In this document: in pieces, positions 7,301 through 7,354 of the stretch | Position numbering within the stretch: position 1 is the stretch's first letter | How the letters are laid out: each line of letters opens with the position of its first letter | Origin: Segetibacter sp. | GTDB lineage: Bacteria > Bacteroidota > Bacteroidia > Chitinophagales > Chitinophagaceae | Length of the DNA stretch: 7,354 nucleotides | NCBI GenBank assembly: GCA_030146445.1 | Contig: JASLBT010000372.1 | Location: 1-7,354, forward strand | Direction of reading: 5' to 3' | Made by a program: the position numbers and the translations under genes | The notes under the pieces: model-generated | Seen by the model: the letters and a program-made list of their open reading frames with translations, nothing else | Database searches by the model: none | Told to the model about the DNA's origin: nothing

Positions 7301-7354
7301 GGTGCCGCGGCCGCCTTATACTCCGGTTATAAACAATATCTCGGTCAGTTATAC
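4332..7354 (+). CDS. afp11: Baseplate J / gp6-like wedge protein (Afp11-type), 3' end beyond the window
   Basis: Open from 4332 through the last base: 1007 codons with no stop, and the C-terminus is missing. The product is the large baseplate wedge protein that, with an Afp12-like partner, forms the ring around the spike and switches shape at firing. Family marks: the N-terminal EGTSRFERYTPELNP (15-29) and a mostly helical part to about residue 310; HLDFYYEQVLRVKKKEAVPD (318-337) with VFVVFELAKG next, the strongest signature; then GSALAGGKDNKG and AYALDKDIVINKAKIHTV (dodecin-like strand region of baseplate J); strand-rich regions to about 860 including SSVDFYKIVKKEL; a charged helical stretch at about 864-990; and PPYTPVINNISVSY (994-1007), which in relatives opens a further strand domain. 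ATG 4332 fits the family N-terminus. An in-frame ATG at 4299 would add 11 residues and lie only 9 nt after the previous stop, but it sits inside a hairpin. Long Bacteroidota relatives are of similar or greater size. Confidence 0.92.
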   Translation, partial: METNLTDLGTIFKQEGTSRFERYTPELNPQNVSVDNRKLEDFIVYAQRYAKNLRFVNTEENDPPQDETWESFFKDDIVLLIANIATRRVADQKVTYDHLSAKFLESTSVDHFRDLAEFVLSGFQRLNSWYYGSPPESSLNQDIRLYINSYLKKELQALKEIILYTHQLQNSAYTSDDFYLDLFDNSHLPEISARLTKYKNKDGSRDEQLRSEVLLSIERVITRDNVWALTDKHHPSVREHIFAGADPAGKLLNASIRLNAIFETVFYATETITSSCQQYFEDTINNKNDHAPHVAFLVTFIKLFGYVQGSLNELPAKHLDFYYEQVLRVKKKEAVPDQVFVVFELAKGFASGEIKKGSALAGGKDNKGVDLAYALDKDIVINKAKIHTVSTIYIEKDTAETPLTYNYYHQILFSEGAPTDPDGATPSSHKLFGAPRADNVGEIGFAIASTQFYLAKGERGVTVSFELEDDVTETQFDPGILKLILTGEKGWLSSDEEKNSIAIISLNKTGEKTIELQFVISILQSQNIVAFNPEIHTGAFNTSFPVLQCILKYPVQGSRGLEKDDWKKKIVQLNVLQRLRITKTSVSVQVGNIASGVSFNGVTDLLLENQESVLDPKKPFYPFTPLPKVGSTFYIGCKDMFYKPIDKLSVNIEWMLPDNFGSHYQSYLPPYDTNKYVASLSQLKNRYWQKIKDVSIIDVDTKDPAFKLIKVEIGKEQTNAAVDYPAEVPAYDNTKKDGTLQLKLNYPDFGHAIYPQLITSAVMEKASSKSSSVDFYKIVKKELRDSTISIKLPDDVRERNGSLKVVVYDILERVNNDAQARTMLINGLGKLIRKVNGSNVTFRKGNAVPQEETGIETTNSTLVNDDNIIERFLGLLKRIKVISKDVHHDKDRETASDIVDDVKDRINSHADFIMPSDREMISVISNETNSAINKTVINVVDELLENRKNTNTPPGPDVVSRILKKEIDEANEVINDMIAKKIAIILSANEVPRPPYTPVINNISVSY

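Noticed and set aside
1..7354. CRISPR arrays, tRNA or rRNA genes, insertion-sequence transposase
   Set aside because: No spaced direct repeats, no RNA-gene signatures, and no transposase reading frame were found in a by-eye reading of both strands.

Overview
The window is one side of an extracellular contractile injection system (eCIS) locus: a phage-tail-like particle of the Afp/PVC/MAC/AlgoCIS class. All recognisable genes are on the + strand. The organism is probably a member of the Bacteroidota. The reasons are a moderate AT bias, AT-rich start regions that mostly lack a strong Shine-Dalgarno, and protein sequences that read like Bacteroidota versions of these families (DUF5908, LysM-bearing CIS tube protein, very long baseplate J protein). 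This is inference from style, not proof of taxon.

Layout. Positions 1-69 hold the last codons of an upstream gene, perhaps sheath. Positions 69-3156 are a tightly overlapping block: inner tube protein (Afp5-like), a 55-residue DUF5908 protein (Afp6-like) that is easy to miss, a LysM protein of the gp53/Afp7 type, and the VgrG-like central spike (Afp8-like). A 421-nt stretch without a convincing gene follows (3157-3577). It carries minus-strand coding-like fragments in two frames that may be a decayed insertion, and a long imperfect inverted repeat. Positions 3578-7354 resume the particle genes: PAAR spike tip (Afp10-like), gp25-like sheath initiator (Afp9-like), and a baseplate J/gp6-like wedge protein (Afp11-like) that is open for more than 1000 codons and runs off the right edge.

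How they work together. The spike trimer and its PAAR tip form the piercing end. The LysM protein and the terminal tube protein build the hub and first tube layers on the spike. The gp25-like protein nucleates the sheath, and the Afp11-like protein forms the wedges that lock the baseplate until firing. No tube-length protein, AAA+ ATPase, tail fibre, sheath body or toxin cargo is visible here; these would be expected outside the window.

The system belongs to a described class. The parts least explained by known families are the spike/PAAR gap, the helical C-terminal segment of the Afp11-like protein, and a small hairpin over a possible start codon at about 4300.
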